Assembly (NCBI GenBank): GCA_029339505.1
Contig: JAQISU010000081.1
Span: 13,675,001 to 13,739,000, forward strand
Direction of reading: 5' to 3'
Source: Unio delphinus
Lineage: Eukaryota > Mollusca > Bivalvia > Unionida > Unionidae
Length of the DNA: 64,000 nucleotides
Below the pieces are notes generated by a model. That model worked only from the letters and a program-made list of their open reading frames with translations, was not told where the DNA came from and searched no databases. Made by a program: the position numbers and the translations under genes. The stretch's first letter is position 1, and the number at the start of each line of letters is the position of its first letter. Positions 26,731-38,670 of this stretch are shown here, in pieces.

Positions 26731-27379
26731 GTCTTATTTGACATTCCTCTGTTTCTGATGTTTTCCTTGCACTGGCATTAAATTCATAACTAATATAGCA
26801 AGGGAAAATAAACGTTTCATTATACACAAAATTTATATATATATTTTACAAATAATAGTGAATGAATGAATGTTAAATTAAAGTGAACCGACCACGATGG
26901 GTTATTATTCACTGTTTTATCTTTCAAAAGAAAGTTATTTAATTTTTCCCGTGGGATAAGGAATGGTGCCACATCCCTACGGGCGTTTATGCACACATAG
27001 TGTGCTATTTAATTTGGTCATGCATAAAATATATTTATCTGTATTGCATTACTTTTATTTACAGCCATCGCCATTTACATTATAAATAATTTGTATTTTT
27101 GAAAAAAACAGTATTGACTGCTTGCCTCTAAATAAAGTCTTATGGTTGCGTGCGAAAATGAAGATGATCATTAAAGCCCCTTTGGTAGCATCAAAAACAG
27201 CTGCAATCTGTCATGTACATGCGGATTTCAGCGATATTGTTGCAGGGCTGTGACATTTTATTTCAAGCTAAATGGAATAATGCCAGTTTATATAAAATAT
27301 GTTATTTTAAGAGTTTTTATAAAGAGTTAACAATACAGAAATAAAACAGCGGTATAAAAACTTGACTGTTCATTTCAAA

Positions 27380-27680
27380 ATTGAGACTCACCAGTATCCA
27401 GCAAGAATTTGGCGACCTCTGGATCAGTTTCCAGTCTCAAAGTGGACTTCTTTTTATTCTATCGTTCATGCTGGTCACCAATACATATGCGTGTGCTGCC
27501 ATAAATTGCCCAACGAGCGTTTTTTCCCCCTCCTTTCAGAATCTAAGTTTTGGTTTTCGATCTACTTGCGGACACGCCTTCATTCTTGTAAACATGTGTT
27601 TGCGCATGGCTAAATTTCTTAATCATCGTGAGAGGTCAACACAGAGGTTACATGAATATAGGCGTGGCAAATAGCGAATT
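27380..27680. promoter_or_regulatory. GC/CpG-richer block near a gene start
   Basis: This block is distinctly richer in GC and CpG than its surroundings. It lies just downstream of the minus-strand exon at 27775-27741, so it sits in the first intron of that gene. On the minus strand it carries a strong donor (GATACTG|GTGAGT, exon end about 27390) preceded by an open stretch STLRLETDPEVAKFLLDTG. That could be an exon of an alternative or overlapping transcript. No start codon or convincing acceptor was found for it. Confidence 0.35.
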
Positions 27681-27740
27681 TTTGTCTGGCAGACAATAAT
27701 TAAAAATCGCGTATTTTATCACAAAATTACCGATACTAAC

Positions 27741-27775
27741 CTGATTTTGGCCTCAGTAGCAGCCTGAATCGTCAT
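27741..27775 (-). CDS. first coding exon of the 44-codon unknown gene
   Basis: The exon runs from ATG at 27775 through MTIQAATEAKI to a split Arg codon, ending in a good donor (ATCAG|GTTAGT). It is alanine/threonine-rich and more GC-rich than its flanks. Joined to 26171-26072 it gives a continuous helical K/E-rich protein of 44 residues. I do not recognise the family. Confidence 0.5.
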
Positions 27776-28082
27776 TTTTCAACTAAATAAGTAATCACGA
27801 ACTGAAAAAAGAACAAAATAATTTCATTCGTTTTTACTTAGGTTGTATGCCTTTAATTAATGTAATGTTGTTTATTAAATACCTCGATAAATCTGATTAA
27901 ATTATTATATAATTAAATAAGATACCATAAAATTAGAAAAAAAAGTTTTTCTCAAATCTGTAGGATAATGTTGTTTGTTCGTATTGATACAAATTCTGTT
28001 AGTATCATCAAGAATCCCCAAGTAGAGTTCAGCGATAATACTTTCCTTATATATTTATAATTCTCTTTCTATCTGTATATGT

Positions 28083-28084
<2 letters not shown>

Positions 28085-28123
<39 letters not shown>
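28085..28123. repeat. (AC)n microsatellite
   Basis: About 19 AC units. Confidence 0.97.
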
Positions 28124-28126
<3 letters not shown>

Positions 28127-29502
28127 TTCGCAAAAATTAGCAGAGAATTTAATTATCAGAGTCATTAATGAAAATATGAGATGACATTACGGTATTATGA
28201 AGTAAATCAAAAGTAATCCTGATAAAGTTATAAGAAAGTCGAAATGTGTGAAATGTTCCGTATACATTTCTAATCCGGAAATGTACTGGTCCACCAAGAA
28301 TCATGACGTTGCGTTGTCAAAATAGCGTTGTCTTTTGATAAACGGTTCTTCCAATAAAACTGTTATTCCAATGAAATGTAACAAATTGAAAATGGAAATA
28401 AAATTAATGAACGCTGCGGTCATTTGTGACTTACTTGATAACTAACTAACAAAGACTGGTATGTTTTGGCGTATACACCTGTAACGGTTCACTGACGCTG
28501 CAAGAGATTTCAATGAGGCGAGGTAACGGTTCCTCACGTGCACTTGAAAAGGTGCTCTGGAACAAGTGTCAGATAAAGATTTACTAAACCCCTTGAACTC
28601 CAGGTAGACAGCTGACAGGGGTAATTACCTTTTAATATCGCTTCCGATCATTCTTGCCATGTCGCTGATGGAGAAAATTGCTTATCGGTTTCCATCTTAA
28701 ATAATTAGAGGTATCTTTCCTTAGCTTTTAAATGGACTAAGTAATTTGACCTCACGAGTGGTTGAAAATGGACTCTGGAACGTGTCTAAAGATTAAAATT
28801 GGCATGCCTCTTTATAATCCCAACAAAAAGAGATGTTTTCACAATTAAAACAAAAATATTATTCCAGTACGAAGACTGAATATTGAAGTCTGAAGATAAT
28901 AAACATAAGACTGAAGACTCAAGATCGAATTCTGAAAACTGAATACTTACAATATGACGTCAAGAACTGACAAGAAATTCTATTGATTTTATGTTATTAA
29001 TGGCTCAACTGAATTTTAGGGATGAAGAATTTGTGAAGGACGTTAAAATCAGATTTTAAAATCAAAAGGCGTCATTATGAATGATATGACATCGTTATGT
29101 TGTATGAAAATTTTTCCAGAATGGTCTGACAATTCATCTATTTTTGTTCTTCTTCGTATCAGTTTTTAAATTTACATTACACATGAAAATAATAATAATA
29201 ATTACTCCATATAGCTAGTGTGGTATTTTCAATAGGATTGTTTATGCAGTAGTCCTTTACACTAGAATGGCCTGTAATGTGTTCGAAAGGATAATTATGG
29301 CGTAAACAGCATGACTGAGTTTATTATTATATCAGAAAACAAAAATCTAAATTGATCTTAAACGAATAAATAGTATGAGATAGTGAACAAACCCGTGGAA
29401 CAAGTACTAGCGAACTTATCAGTGATAATTCATTTCTTTTCTTCAAAAAGTTGTTTCTTTCTTTGCGTATATCATGTATTCGTTATTGCTCTTTTGCTTA
29501 CT
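28124..29502. other. no gene seen
   Basis: Two weakly similar stretches about 218 bp apart (around 28530 and 28750, both with CCTCACG and CTCTGGAAC) hint at an old duplication. Around 28870-28950 a GAAGACTGAA motif recurs loosely. No exon supported. Confidence 0.45.
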
Positions 29503-29657
29503 GATTCAGTCATATTGTCAGTAGAATGCGCTCGTTTGCGTACTGATTCAGTCATATTGTCAGTAGAATGCGCTCTTTTGCGTACTGATTCAGTTATAAT
29601 GTCAGTAGAATGCACTCTTTTGCGTACTGATTCAGTCATATTGTCAGTAGAATGCGC
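29503..29657. repeat. 42-bp minisatellite, about 3.7 copies
   Basis: The unit GCGTACTGATTCAGTCATAT plus TGTCAGTAGAATGCGCTCTTTT repeats nearly exactly. The unit length is a multiple of three, so a + strand frame repeats R-T-D-S-V-I-L-S-V-E-C-A-L. I take that frame as a by-product of the array. Confidence 0.93.
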
Positions 29658-30165
29658 TGAGCGGTGTTAAGATCAGTGAAAGAGACGAATACCCAATATC
29701 AACATAACGAATTCGTTTACAAGAGAAAAGCTTCTAAAATTTAAGCAGATCTACTTTATTATGAGAAATGTCTGACACATAGCTATGGAAGGAGATTCGT
29801 AAACTGAACACATTTACTATATGACAGTATCGTGGTATGTGGGATTTGACTGACATAATGCAAAACTATGACAGACCCTTTCTCTTCTATCAAATAAATA
29901 TATTCGATGAAGCACAGATAAATAAAATAAAGAGGAACCAATACGATTTATTGGATAATTCTACAGTTGAAACGTTTAAGTTGTCTTTTCAGACACGCGC
30001 GAAGTACAATTTAAATTTTCTTCCGTGATAGTCTCATAGAACTATAAGGTACACAACGGGTAACGCTGTATGCGTAATTGTAAATCGGACGACATGACCC
30101 AAAGCAATATTTACGTTGAAATACACAATAGTACTAACAAGCTTAAACTTAGAACAAATTCTATT
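29658..30165. other. no gene seen
   Basis: Unique-looking AT-rich spacer between two minisatellites. Confidence 0.5.
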
Positions 30166-30480
30166 GATTTAATGTCATTAAGTACAGCAAGATAATTGTA
30201 ATAATATCTAGATTTAATGTCATTAAGTACAGCAAGAGAATTGTAATAATATCTAGATTTAATGTCATTAAGTACAGCAAGATAAATGTAATAATATCTA
30301 GATTTAATGTCATTAAGTACAGCAAGAGAATTGTAATAATAACTAGATTTAATGTCATTAAGTACAGCAAGAGAATTGTAATAATATCTAGATTTAATGT
30401 CATTAAGTACAGCAAGAGAATTGTAATAATATCTAGATTTAATGTCATTAAGTACAGCAAGAGAATTGTAATAATATCGA
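30166..30480. repeat. 45-bp minisatellite, seven copies
   Basis: The unit GATTTAATGTCATTAAGTAC plus AGCAAGAGAATTGTAATAATATCTA repeats seven times with few changes. Because 45 is divisible by three, two overlapping minus-strand frames stay open with 15-residue periods (S-R-Y-Y-Y-N-S-L-A-V-L-N-D-I-K). Both frames being open at once argues for a repeat effect, not a gene. Confidence 0.95.
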
Positions 30481-31533
30481 GATATTTCAACAGTTAAGAG
30501 AAACTCAAACTCAAATTTACAACATGTAAGATTTAATTTGTACAACAACTATATCCAAATTGATTCTTACAAATCCAAAATACGATACATAAAAAATATT
30601 GAATGCTCCTCAAAATATTAACCATTGTGTACCGATAAGTGGACTGTATTATGCATGGAAAGGAGAAAACATTTATAACAGTTAAGAGAAATACATGATG
30701 TGTGAGGTAACCAGTAGATATCTCACACATATTTTGACAGAAATGTCATGAATGTGCATACGGCAAATAGTCGTGCATCGACACCATTTTGACAGAAAAC
30801 CCAAATGAATTCTGAAATAAACTGAAAAGTATGGAGGTAAAAGGAAACAAATACGGTACATCAATGAATTGTTTTAAGAAGAATCCATAAACAAAAATTC
30901 ATCCGATGTATTTGAAACCTGAAAATTATATTTGGTTAATTTGACAATGCTAACAAAAAACTGATGAATTGTACGATGTATTTATTCATGGTGTCCAAAT
31001 CATAAATATATTATAGAACACAAGTTCAATGGCTATCTTCGCATGTGAAATCTTCCACTAAACAAAAACATTGAATATTCTGAGATACAGATGATAGTCA
31101 TGCGTTTCAAATGCGGTCGAGTAACAAGCTATCACTTAATTGTTATCTAACATACTAAAGGCAATGTGTGAAATATTTCAATCTGTGTTAACTGGGTAAA
31201 TTTCTTTCATATGGAGATAAGAAATCATTCGTCCATTCCATATAGATGCCTCTGAGCATCGTATTCCATTGAACTTTAAAGGGGAATAACGGGTTATATC
31301 GTTTGCGCCAAACACATATAGCGCATTCGAAACAGCCAGATACTTGGGGGTGGGGATGGGTGGAAGATGGCAATATTTCTATCAGATAAACAAAGCGATT
31401 TTCAGAAATATTCGTTGCTGCCTTAATCATGTTTTATCTTTGATTTCTATTATTGTGAGTGGAAAACGTAGATTTTTTTTATGTTTAATGATGTACGTAC
31501 TTTCATTGGTCTTATTAACCGAGACAATTTACT
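30481..31533. other. no gene seen
   Basis: AT-rich sequence. A G-rich stretch at 31346-31370 (GGGGGTGGGGATGGGTGG) has three full G-runs plus GG. Confidence 0.5.
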
Positions 31534-31542
31534 GCATAATAT

Positions 31543-31868
31543 TCAATAACCGCTCCGGTGGCCTAGTGGTTAGATCGTCCGCCGCGAAAGCGGGAAGTAG
31601 TGGGTTCGTTCCCCGGTCGAGTCATACCATAAACTTACAAAAATGGTACTAACATCTGCCTCGCTTGGCGCTCAGCATTAAGAGGTTAGTGTTAGGACTG
31701 GTTGGCCTGGTGTAAGGATAATGTGACTGGGTGGGACATCATGCTACATGTCTGCGGCATGATGCCCCAATGCCAGACATCACAATAAACTGCCTCACTG
31801 CAGACATCGTGGCGATATGACTGAAAAATTGTTAAAGCTACGTTAAAAATCCTAATCAAACAAACAAA
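31543..31868 (+). mobile_element. tRNA-headed SINE (family A), best copy
   Basis: The head has a good A box (GTGGCCTAGTGGTTAGA) and B box (GGGTTCGTTCCC). The body shares ordered blocks with the copies at 22965-23575 and 35326-35664, including GCATTAAGAGGTTAGTG, GGATAATGTGACTGGGTGGG, CATGCTACATGTCTGCGGCA and ATATGACTGAAAAATTG. It ends CAAACAAACAAA. A 9-bp repeat GCATAATAT at 31534-31542 and 31869-31877 is a likely target duplication. The element is transcribed by Pol III and mobilised by a LINE by family rule; it has no protein. Confidence 0.88.
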
Positions 31869-31877
31869 GCATAATAT

Positions 31878-32396
31878 GCTAATATATGGCTGTCACAGAA
31901 TTAGAAAATAAAAACAACTTTTGTTTTGCCTGAGAAATATTTAATTATTTGTGTTGTGCACGCTTATAGCGCTGTCTGGAATGAACAGGTGTTTTTTTTC
32001 AGACGAGCGACGGAACAAACAAATGTCTCGCGCCACCGTAAACTACTTGCGGCTGCAAACATCATTATCAATATATGCACGGGTATTTTACCGTGAATAG
32101 TGCTTACTGTCCTTTGAATTAAGCAGGATTAAGGTATAATCAAGGCAGTGATCAATTGGATCTAGTGAAGAGAGCACGTATTTTCACGCGGTATTTCAAT
32201 ATGCCATAGGGGTGAGTGTTAAACTTATTTCATTTGATATGTGAAGTTAATTGAGTTTGTATTGCAATATCGTGTAATGATTCATTTAATACAACACATA
32301 TTTGAAATGTTGTGAACTGTGAATTTCAAGTTGTTTTTATAGAGTTTAATGTATGAGTATTTTCCAGAAATCATTATTATTACTAGTTTGGTTTTA
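31878..32396. other. no gene seen
   Basis: AT-rich sequence with a few CpGs near 32010-32060. A GGTGAGTG donor-like site at about 32210 has no supported exon. Confidence 0.45.
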
Positions 32397-32515
32397 TTGT
32401 AGCTTACAAGGTTACAAGATTACAAGATTACGAGGTGGTTATAAAATTGCGAGGTGGTAACAAGGTGGTTACAACGTTACGTGGTTACGACGTTACGTGG
32501 TTACGAGGTTATGTA
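32397..32515. repeat. degenerate short repeat, GGTTACGACGTTACGT type
   Basis: Loose repetition of a GGTTAC(A/G) core with spacers of 8-16 bases, without fixed unit length. Confidence 0.7.
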
Positions 32516-32630
32516 ACGAACTATCTAGATGTCTATATGTATGTACGTATGTCTGTACATGTGGTGAAGCCACGACTGTAGACGTAGCTAATACAAGAGT
32601 GCTGTATGCTGTCTGTACGTGTATACGTAT

Positions 32631-33091
32631 TGTTACGTGCTTAGGCTCGAATAAGCAGCAACACAGAAAGAGTGAAAACTAACATGCTTGTATAACTTTA
32701 ACAATGATTTTATTAAGTACAATTATTTTCATAAAATAAATAAACTTACAGTTTTAGAGAATCAAATCCAACATTAATCCAATATAGAATTCACAAAAAA
32801 AATTCACTAATGGAATTATAAGAGTCCTGATAGATAAATGTTCTAATAGTTCCAGGTTCGAATCTTGACGATGTAATCCAAAATGGCTGACAATGTCACG
32901 TGATGCAGTTCTTGTTTAATTTATCATCCACATGAATTATGAGCACATGTTTTCTCCTCCAAATAAATAATAAATCCTCTTTCTTCAATGAATTGACACA
33001 AAGTCCAGAATAATTATAACACTCAAACATGAAATACACAACTTAACTTTAAAATAAGCCCAAATTCTACTAAAGTTAGCCTCTAAAACAC

Positions 33092-33186
<95 letters not shown>

Positions 33187-33576
33187 ATTCCCTCGTAAAC
33201 AAGAGGAATCATGTGATTCTGGAAGGTCACAGAAAGAAGCTACCTTCTCCAAGTCACGTAATAATGGAATGATCTAGAAGGAAATCATTCACTTCCCACC
33301 CTCAAGAACTAAAAATAAAAGTTATCCTTGAAATTGACCAATAGTTTTAGAGGGTTGTTGACAATGTCTAAAGCAAGGTCAGGAATTAGATCCACTGTAA
33401 GCCAAGGTCAAAACTTGTTTACAATAAAAGGATAGTCAGCCTGTTTACAACTAAGAGTCTAGGTCAAACTGAATTTTCTAGAAAAAAACTCTCAATTAAT
33501 GAATATTAAACCCTAAATGACAAATTTGGATTTAACAATTAAAAAATTAAATAATTTAAATCCAATAGCCGTAACA
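32631..33576. mobile_element. solo LTR-like element with GTAT target duplication
   Basis: A 946-bp segment begins TGTTACGTGC and ends GCCGTAACA, giving TG...CA termini and a 7-bp inverted terminal match TGTTACG/CGTAACA. It is bordered by the 4-bp direct repeat GTAT at 32627-32630 and 33577-33580. This is the layout of a solo LTR left by recombination within a Gypsy-type LTR retrotransposon. No internal domain is present and no second LTR lies in the window. It contains a (TA)n tract at 33094-33183. Orientation cannot be fixed. A terminal-inverted-repeat DNA element with 4-bp duplication is a less likely alternative. Confidence 0.75.
33094..33183. repeat. (TA)n microsatellite inside the LTR
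   Basis: About 45 TA units, with an artificial Y-I frame. Confidence 0.97.
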
Positions 33577-33580
33577 GTAT

Positions 33581-33925
33581 GACTGACAGTACATGTAGTG
33601 AATCCATGAAGGGGTGAGCGGCCGATACAAAAGAACGGGTCAATCCAAGGAACGTGGTGAAACTGTGCGGTTTATCGGTGGATGAATCGTGCAACTGTAC
33701 AAGGGTCAAGAAGCATATGTTTATTCCAATTGTTGTTTAAATTGGTATATTTGTTGAATCTTAGATGAATTCCAGGAGATTTGTGAATCTTACTGACAGT
33801 GCAGAACATTTTTAACGTATTTGAAAACTTGAGATTGTTTGAATACCAAGCTCGTCTATACGTGAAACTATATGATTATTTTAGTGTGTACTATTATTTG
33901 AAATTGAGGATTCCTTAAGCTGTAT

Positions 33926-33928
<3 letters not shown>
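33581..33928. other. no gene seen
   Basis: Sequence that was continuous with 32516-32630 before the LTR insertion. No exon supported. Confidence 0.45.

Positions 33929-34017
<89 letters not shown>
33929..34017. repeat. (TA)n microsatellite
   Basis: About 44 TA units. Confidence 0.97.
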
Positions 34018-34020
<3 letters not shown>

Positions 34021-35270
34021 ATATTAATGGTTTATTATCAAAGTGTGATAGTATAGAGTGATTGAATCAAGTGCATACTGAGAGTGTGTGAGAATCATTG
34101 TATTTTTACATCATACATTTTTTCTTTACTCATTAAGTTAATACATTTTCATCTTTCACGCATTGTGTTTGAATTATTCATTTGATCCAATACCCATTCG
34201 GTTACAATTCTGTTACAATGGCATCGATGGAAACTATATAAATATATCCATGTTATTTGCAAGAGCAATATGGATTGCACTCGAGTTATTGGTTATATAT
34301 CAGGATGGTTAAATAGTGGCGTCGTACAAGGTGACAATTGGTCTCCAGCTTTATTTGTGTAATGTATCTACAATCATGCTCTAGACGTGAACAACATAGG
34401 TTATGGTATTCGATATGGAAGTGATAAAGTGTGAATGATAAAGTGAGTATGTTTTTGAATGAGGGTGACATTTTGCTACTTTCTGATAACGACACTCATA
34501 TGTAACTAATGTTACACATGATATGTGAATGGCGACGTAATAAGAAATTATGATGTCATTTCCGTAGATACGACACTCGTGGGGTGACTGTGTTTGAAGT
34601 GGGTAATCGTAACTTTGACTATACTACTAAATACAAGTACCTAGTGGTTGATTTTAATTCATTTGTTTAACATATGTATTTGCAAAACCCGGTGGCAAAA
34701 TATAAAACAACGATTTGTTCAGACGAAGACATTGGAAATATAACGTTTCCAATATTGTTGCATGGCTGCTTTGTTGCTTAATTGGTCTACATTGAAGCAA
34801 TATGGGGTTTACAAGCATTCGGTTGTATTTACATTACCCACTTTAGGGCAATACGGCATTTAGTTGGTGTCCAAACACATATATACCTTGATTTCTTTGG
34901 TAAGAATCCGGAATGACTGCGGATATAGATCATCCACGTGTGTCTGCTACACACGAGTGCATATAACACCAACTCAGTTGCATCATATATTTGGAGATGT
35001 GTGCTTAGTCGTGACGGAAAATGGGCAGGTGCGTGCAGGCAAGGTACATCAAAATGGTCAAATGATATGACCGATAATATTCTAGATATAGATTAAACAA
35101 CTGATACTTTAAACATTTAATGCAGAAATATCTACGATATACAAGTGTTCTTGATACTTTACCTGTTTCCGGCTTAAACGGACATATTAGTCCATTGTAC
35201 CAGATACGTCTTACCCGGTACACAGTTTATGTATTCATTCCAACAATGAGAAGGTTTTAAAGATTTAGAT
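34018..35270. other. no gene seen
   Basis: AT-rich sequence with only short random frames. Confidence 0.5.
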
Positions 35271-35325
35271 CGTATCTCACTATAATAAACTTGTAACCAA
35301 TAGTGCGTAGCGTATATCAATATAA
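35271..35325. repeat. detached left end of the 40-bp array
   Basis: This stretch (CGTATCTCACTATAATAAAC, then a variant of TAGCGTATATCAATATAA) is a diverged unit of the array that resumes at 35665. The SINE at 35326-35664 separates the two. Confidence 0.75.
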
Positions 35326-35664
35326 AAAGTGTGTGTCTGTGTGTCTGTATGTGTATGTGTGTGATTTTGATTTAAACATTAGATTTAAATAAGTTTTAGT
35401 CATATAGCCACGATGTCTGAATTGTGACAGTATATAGTTATGTTTATCTCTTGGGCATCATACCGAAGACATGTAGCATCATATCCCACCCAGGCACATT
35501 ATCCTGACACCTGGCCTACCAGTCCTACACCAATGCTGATCGCCTAGCGAAGCAGCTGCAAGTATCATTTTTTTTTATAAGTCTTTCGTATAACTCGCCC
35601 CGGGTTCGAACCCTCGACCTGCTGCATCCGAGGCGGACACTCTAATCACTAAGACACCTGAGAG
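35326..35664 (-). mobile_element. tRNA-headed SINE (family A) inserted in a satellite array
   Basis: On the minus strand it starts CTCTCAGGTGTCTTAGTG (A box) and GGGTTCGAACCC (perfect B box). The shared family blocks follow (GGATAATGTGCCTGGGTGGG, GATGCTACATGTCTTCGGTA, ATATGACTAAAA) and a CA-rich tail, seen on the + strand as (TG)n at 35329-35364. Both flanks are units of the 40-bp array. ATATCAATATAA on the left and ATGTCACTATAA on the right would be a diverged 12-bp target duplication. Confidence 0.88.
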
Positions 35665-36840
35665 ATGTCACTATAATCAGCATTTACCCAACTGTTCATA
35701 GAGTATGTCATTATAATAAGCATGTAACCAGTTGTGTATAGCGTATGTCACTTACAATAAGTATAAAACTGAATGTGCATAGCGTATGTCACTGTAATCA
35801 CCATGTAGACATTTGTTCATAGCGTATGTCACTATAATCACCATGTAACCACCTCTTCATAGCGTATGTCACTATAATCACCATGTACCAGCTGTTCATA
35901 GCGTATGTCACTATAATCACCATGTACCAGCTGTTCATAGCGTATGTCACTATAATCACCTTGTAGACAATTGTTCATAGCGTATGTCACTATAATCACC
36001 ATGTAGACAATTGTTCATAGCGTATGTCACTATAATCGCCATGTACCCAACTCTTCATAGCGTATGTCACTATAATCACCATGTACCCAACTGTGTATAG
36101 CGTATGTCACTATAATCACCTTGTAGACAATTGTTCATAGCGTATGTCACTATAATCACCATGTAGACAACTGTTCATAGCGTATGTCACTATAATCACC
36201 ATGTACCCAACTGTTCATAACATATGTCACTATAATCACCATGTACCAGCTGTTCATAGCGTATGTCACTATAATCACCATGTACCCAACTCTTCATAGT
36301 GTATGTCACTATAATCACCATGTACCAACTGTGTATAGCGTATGTCACTATAATCACCATGTACCCAGCTGTTCATAGCGTATGTCACTATAATCGCCAT
36401 GTACCCAGCTGTTCATAGCGTATGTCACTATAATCACCATGTAGACAATTGTTCATAGCGTATGTCACTATAATCACCATGTACCCAACTCTTCATAGCG
36501 TATGTCACTATAATCACCATGTACCAACTGTGTATAGCGTATGTCACTATAATCACCATGTACCCAGCTGTTCATAGCGTATGTCACTATAATCACCATG
36601 TACCCAACTCTTCATAGCGTATGTCACTATAATCACCATGTACCAAACTGTGTATAGCGTATGTCACTATAATCACCATGTACCCAACTCTTCATAGCGT
36701 ATGTCACTATAATCACCATGTACCCAACTGTGTATAGCGTATGTCACTATAATCACCATGTACCCAGCTGTTCATAGCGTATGTCACTATAATCGCCATG
36801 TACCCAACTGTTCATAGCGTATGTCATTATAACAAGCATG
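35665..36840. repeat. 40-bp satellite array, about 29 copies
   Basis: Unit: GCGTATGTCACTATAATCAC plus CATGTACCCAACTGTTCATA. Most copies are 39-40 bp and more than 90% alike. Subtypes (TAGACAATTG, ACCCAGCTG, ACCAACTGTGTATA) alternate in blocks, which suggests higher-order amplification. Confidence 0.97.
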
Positions 36841-37419
36841 ATGCTAATACAAAAATAATGCAGGGGCCTTTCCGAAAATCAGCGTTCAAAATTTAATGTT
36901 TAGAAAAGGTCAAAGATTAACGCGTCATTTATATTGTTTTAAAACTTATAGTGAATTGTTTCAGTTTGTGATTTAGCAGATAGTGTAAAGTCAGTAACTA
37001 TGTCCTTCCGAATACCAACATAGTCTTGAGCAAATTAATGAAGATAAAAACATAATTAGCCTTCACACACATCGGCATGACTATTATTTAGTTAGAATTC
37101 ATTCATTCGGGCAACGTAATGAACTTATCATCCTTTGCTGTCATTTACATTTAGGAAAAATAATTTGTCTAAGTTTGAGACAAAACGGAACTATTCTTTG
37201 TAAAGGTGATGAAGTACACAACTCAAAATTTTTAAACAGTAGTATGAAAAGTAACCATGCGCATTTTGTTATATTTCACGGAAACTCTTGATTCGTCCAG
37301 TGCCTACTTTACTACAAATTGACAACAAATACAGACCAGAACGTTATAATCAAATGGTTAATGCTTCGCTTCGTGGTTTTTTTAGTTATGAAATATTCCC
37401 ATGTGCAATCTTAGTAGGA
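36841..37419. other. no gene seen
   Basis: AT-rich spacer. Confidence 0.5.
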
Positions 37420-37627
37420 GTGATGCAGTTCAATAGAAAAAGGTACATTAAGTGTAATTCAATAAGAAAAGGTACTCGTAAAGTGTAATTCAATAGAAAA
37501 AGGTACATCAAGTGTAATTCAATAAGAAAAGGTACTCGTAAAGTGCAATTCAATAGAAAAAGGTACTCATCAAGTGTAATTCAAAAGAAAAGGACACACA
37601 TCAAATAGTATTTCAATGCAAAAGGAC
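37420..37627. repeat. 29/30-bp minisatellite with dimer pattern
   Basis: The unit GTGTAATTCAATAGAAAAAGGTACATCAA alternates with a variant containing AATAAGAAAAGGTACTCGTAAA, giving a period of about 59 bp. The right end decays into related units with GGACAC. Confidence 0.9.
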
Positions 37628-38670
37628 ACTTTAAACAAGTTTATTCCACATGACAAAGGTGTTGGCGTAGTTTACTGAATTTCTCTGCTAAAGTACTAAA
37701 TAATGCAAATTTCTCATTTGATCAAACGATGTAGGTTTACACTATATACGGATGGAAACGTTCTAAAATGTTAGTCGACTTGAAAATACGCAAACATTTA
37801 ACTTTCGTTTATAATGTCTAGCTAGACACATTAACGCTTGTAACAACCGTATTTAACTAGAAGTGTTCGCGACGCAATGTTACATGCAAGGTGATTTATT
37901 ATTAGGGTTTATCAATAATTGTACTAAAACGCAAACTCTACGTCAATAGTTTCGTGGTAAATCAGAGGCGATTTAGAAGAAAAAAATCATCTGCGTCTCT
38001 GCAGTGGATACAATTTCAAAATAATCTCGGAGTGAACGATTTCGTGATACATACAGGGTCTTACAATTTCCAAAATGCTTCGAAATTCAGTTTCATCCAC
38101 TGCAAAGTTCGCTCCCATCCACCTGAATAATCATTATCCACCATTGGGAACATAACTTGCAGTTCAAATTATGCAAATACAATTAAACGTATCAGCCAAT
38201 TTACTACTTCGCACATATTTTCCGATAGCTGGCATCATGTCAGTTTTGATTAAATATTTATGACAAAGCTTACTGTAACATGCCTAGATCAGGGAAAATT
38301 GTGCGCCTTGGATTGTCTTTAAGTATTTTAGTGAGTCCTTAAATCTTTGGTTGGGTGTTTTTCATCATTAAAAATAGGGATTGCAGAATGAATCAAGAAA
38401 AATGAAACGTATATAAATGCTTAATTATATTCCTGCTTATTTTATGTCATCCATGTTTCTGGAAACACGATATCTGTTTCGCAGAAGTATAACTGTATCA
38501 CTGATGTTAATTGGTACTAAAGTTTGATTTCCTCAACATAATACTTTTTTTTCTTCTTCACGCAGTCAAAAACTAGGTCACACGTGGTTAAGTTGCAATA
38601 GAAACGCTTTATAGGAAAACTAAATTATCTGATTCCAGAATGATAACTATTACAAAGAGCTTTAAACTCC
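37628..38670. other. no gene seen
   Basis: AT-rich spacer without supported features. Confidence 0.5.

Noticed and set aside
27381..27674. 97-codon + strand frames in the CpG-rich block
   Set aside because: The minus strand has the better splice donor and more gene-like reading.
29383..29670. 95-codon frame with R-T-D-S-V-I-L-S-V-E-C repeats
   Set aside because: Produced by a 42-bp minisatellite divisible by three.
30111..30548. 145-codon repeat protein with 15-residue period
   Set aside because: A 45-bp minisatellite keeps two frames open at once; no start context or splice signals.
31553..31625. tRNA gene at the head of the SINE
   Set aside because: A and B boxes are present but the cloverleaf does not close, and the element continues into a SINE body with a target duplication.
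35665..36840. Regular ~40-bp repeat spacing resembling a CRISPR array
   Set aside because: The whole unit repeats with no unique spacers, and the DNA is eukaryotic.
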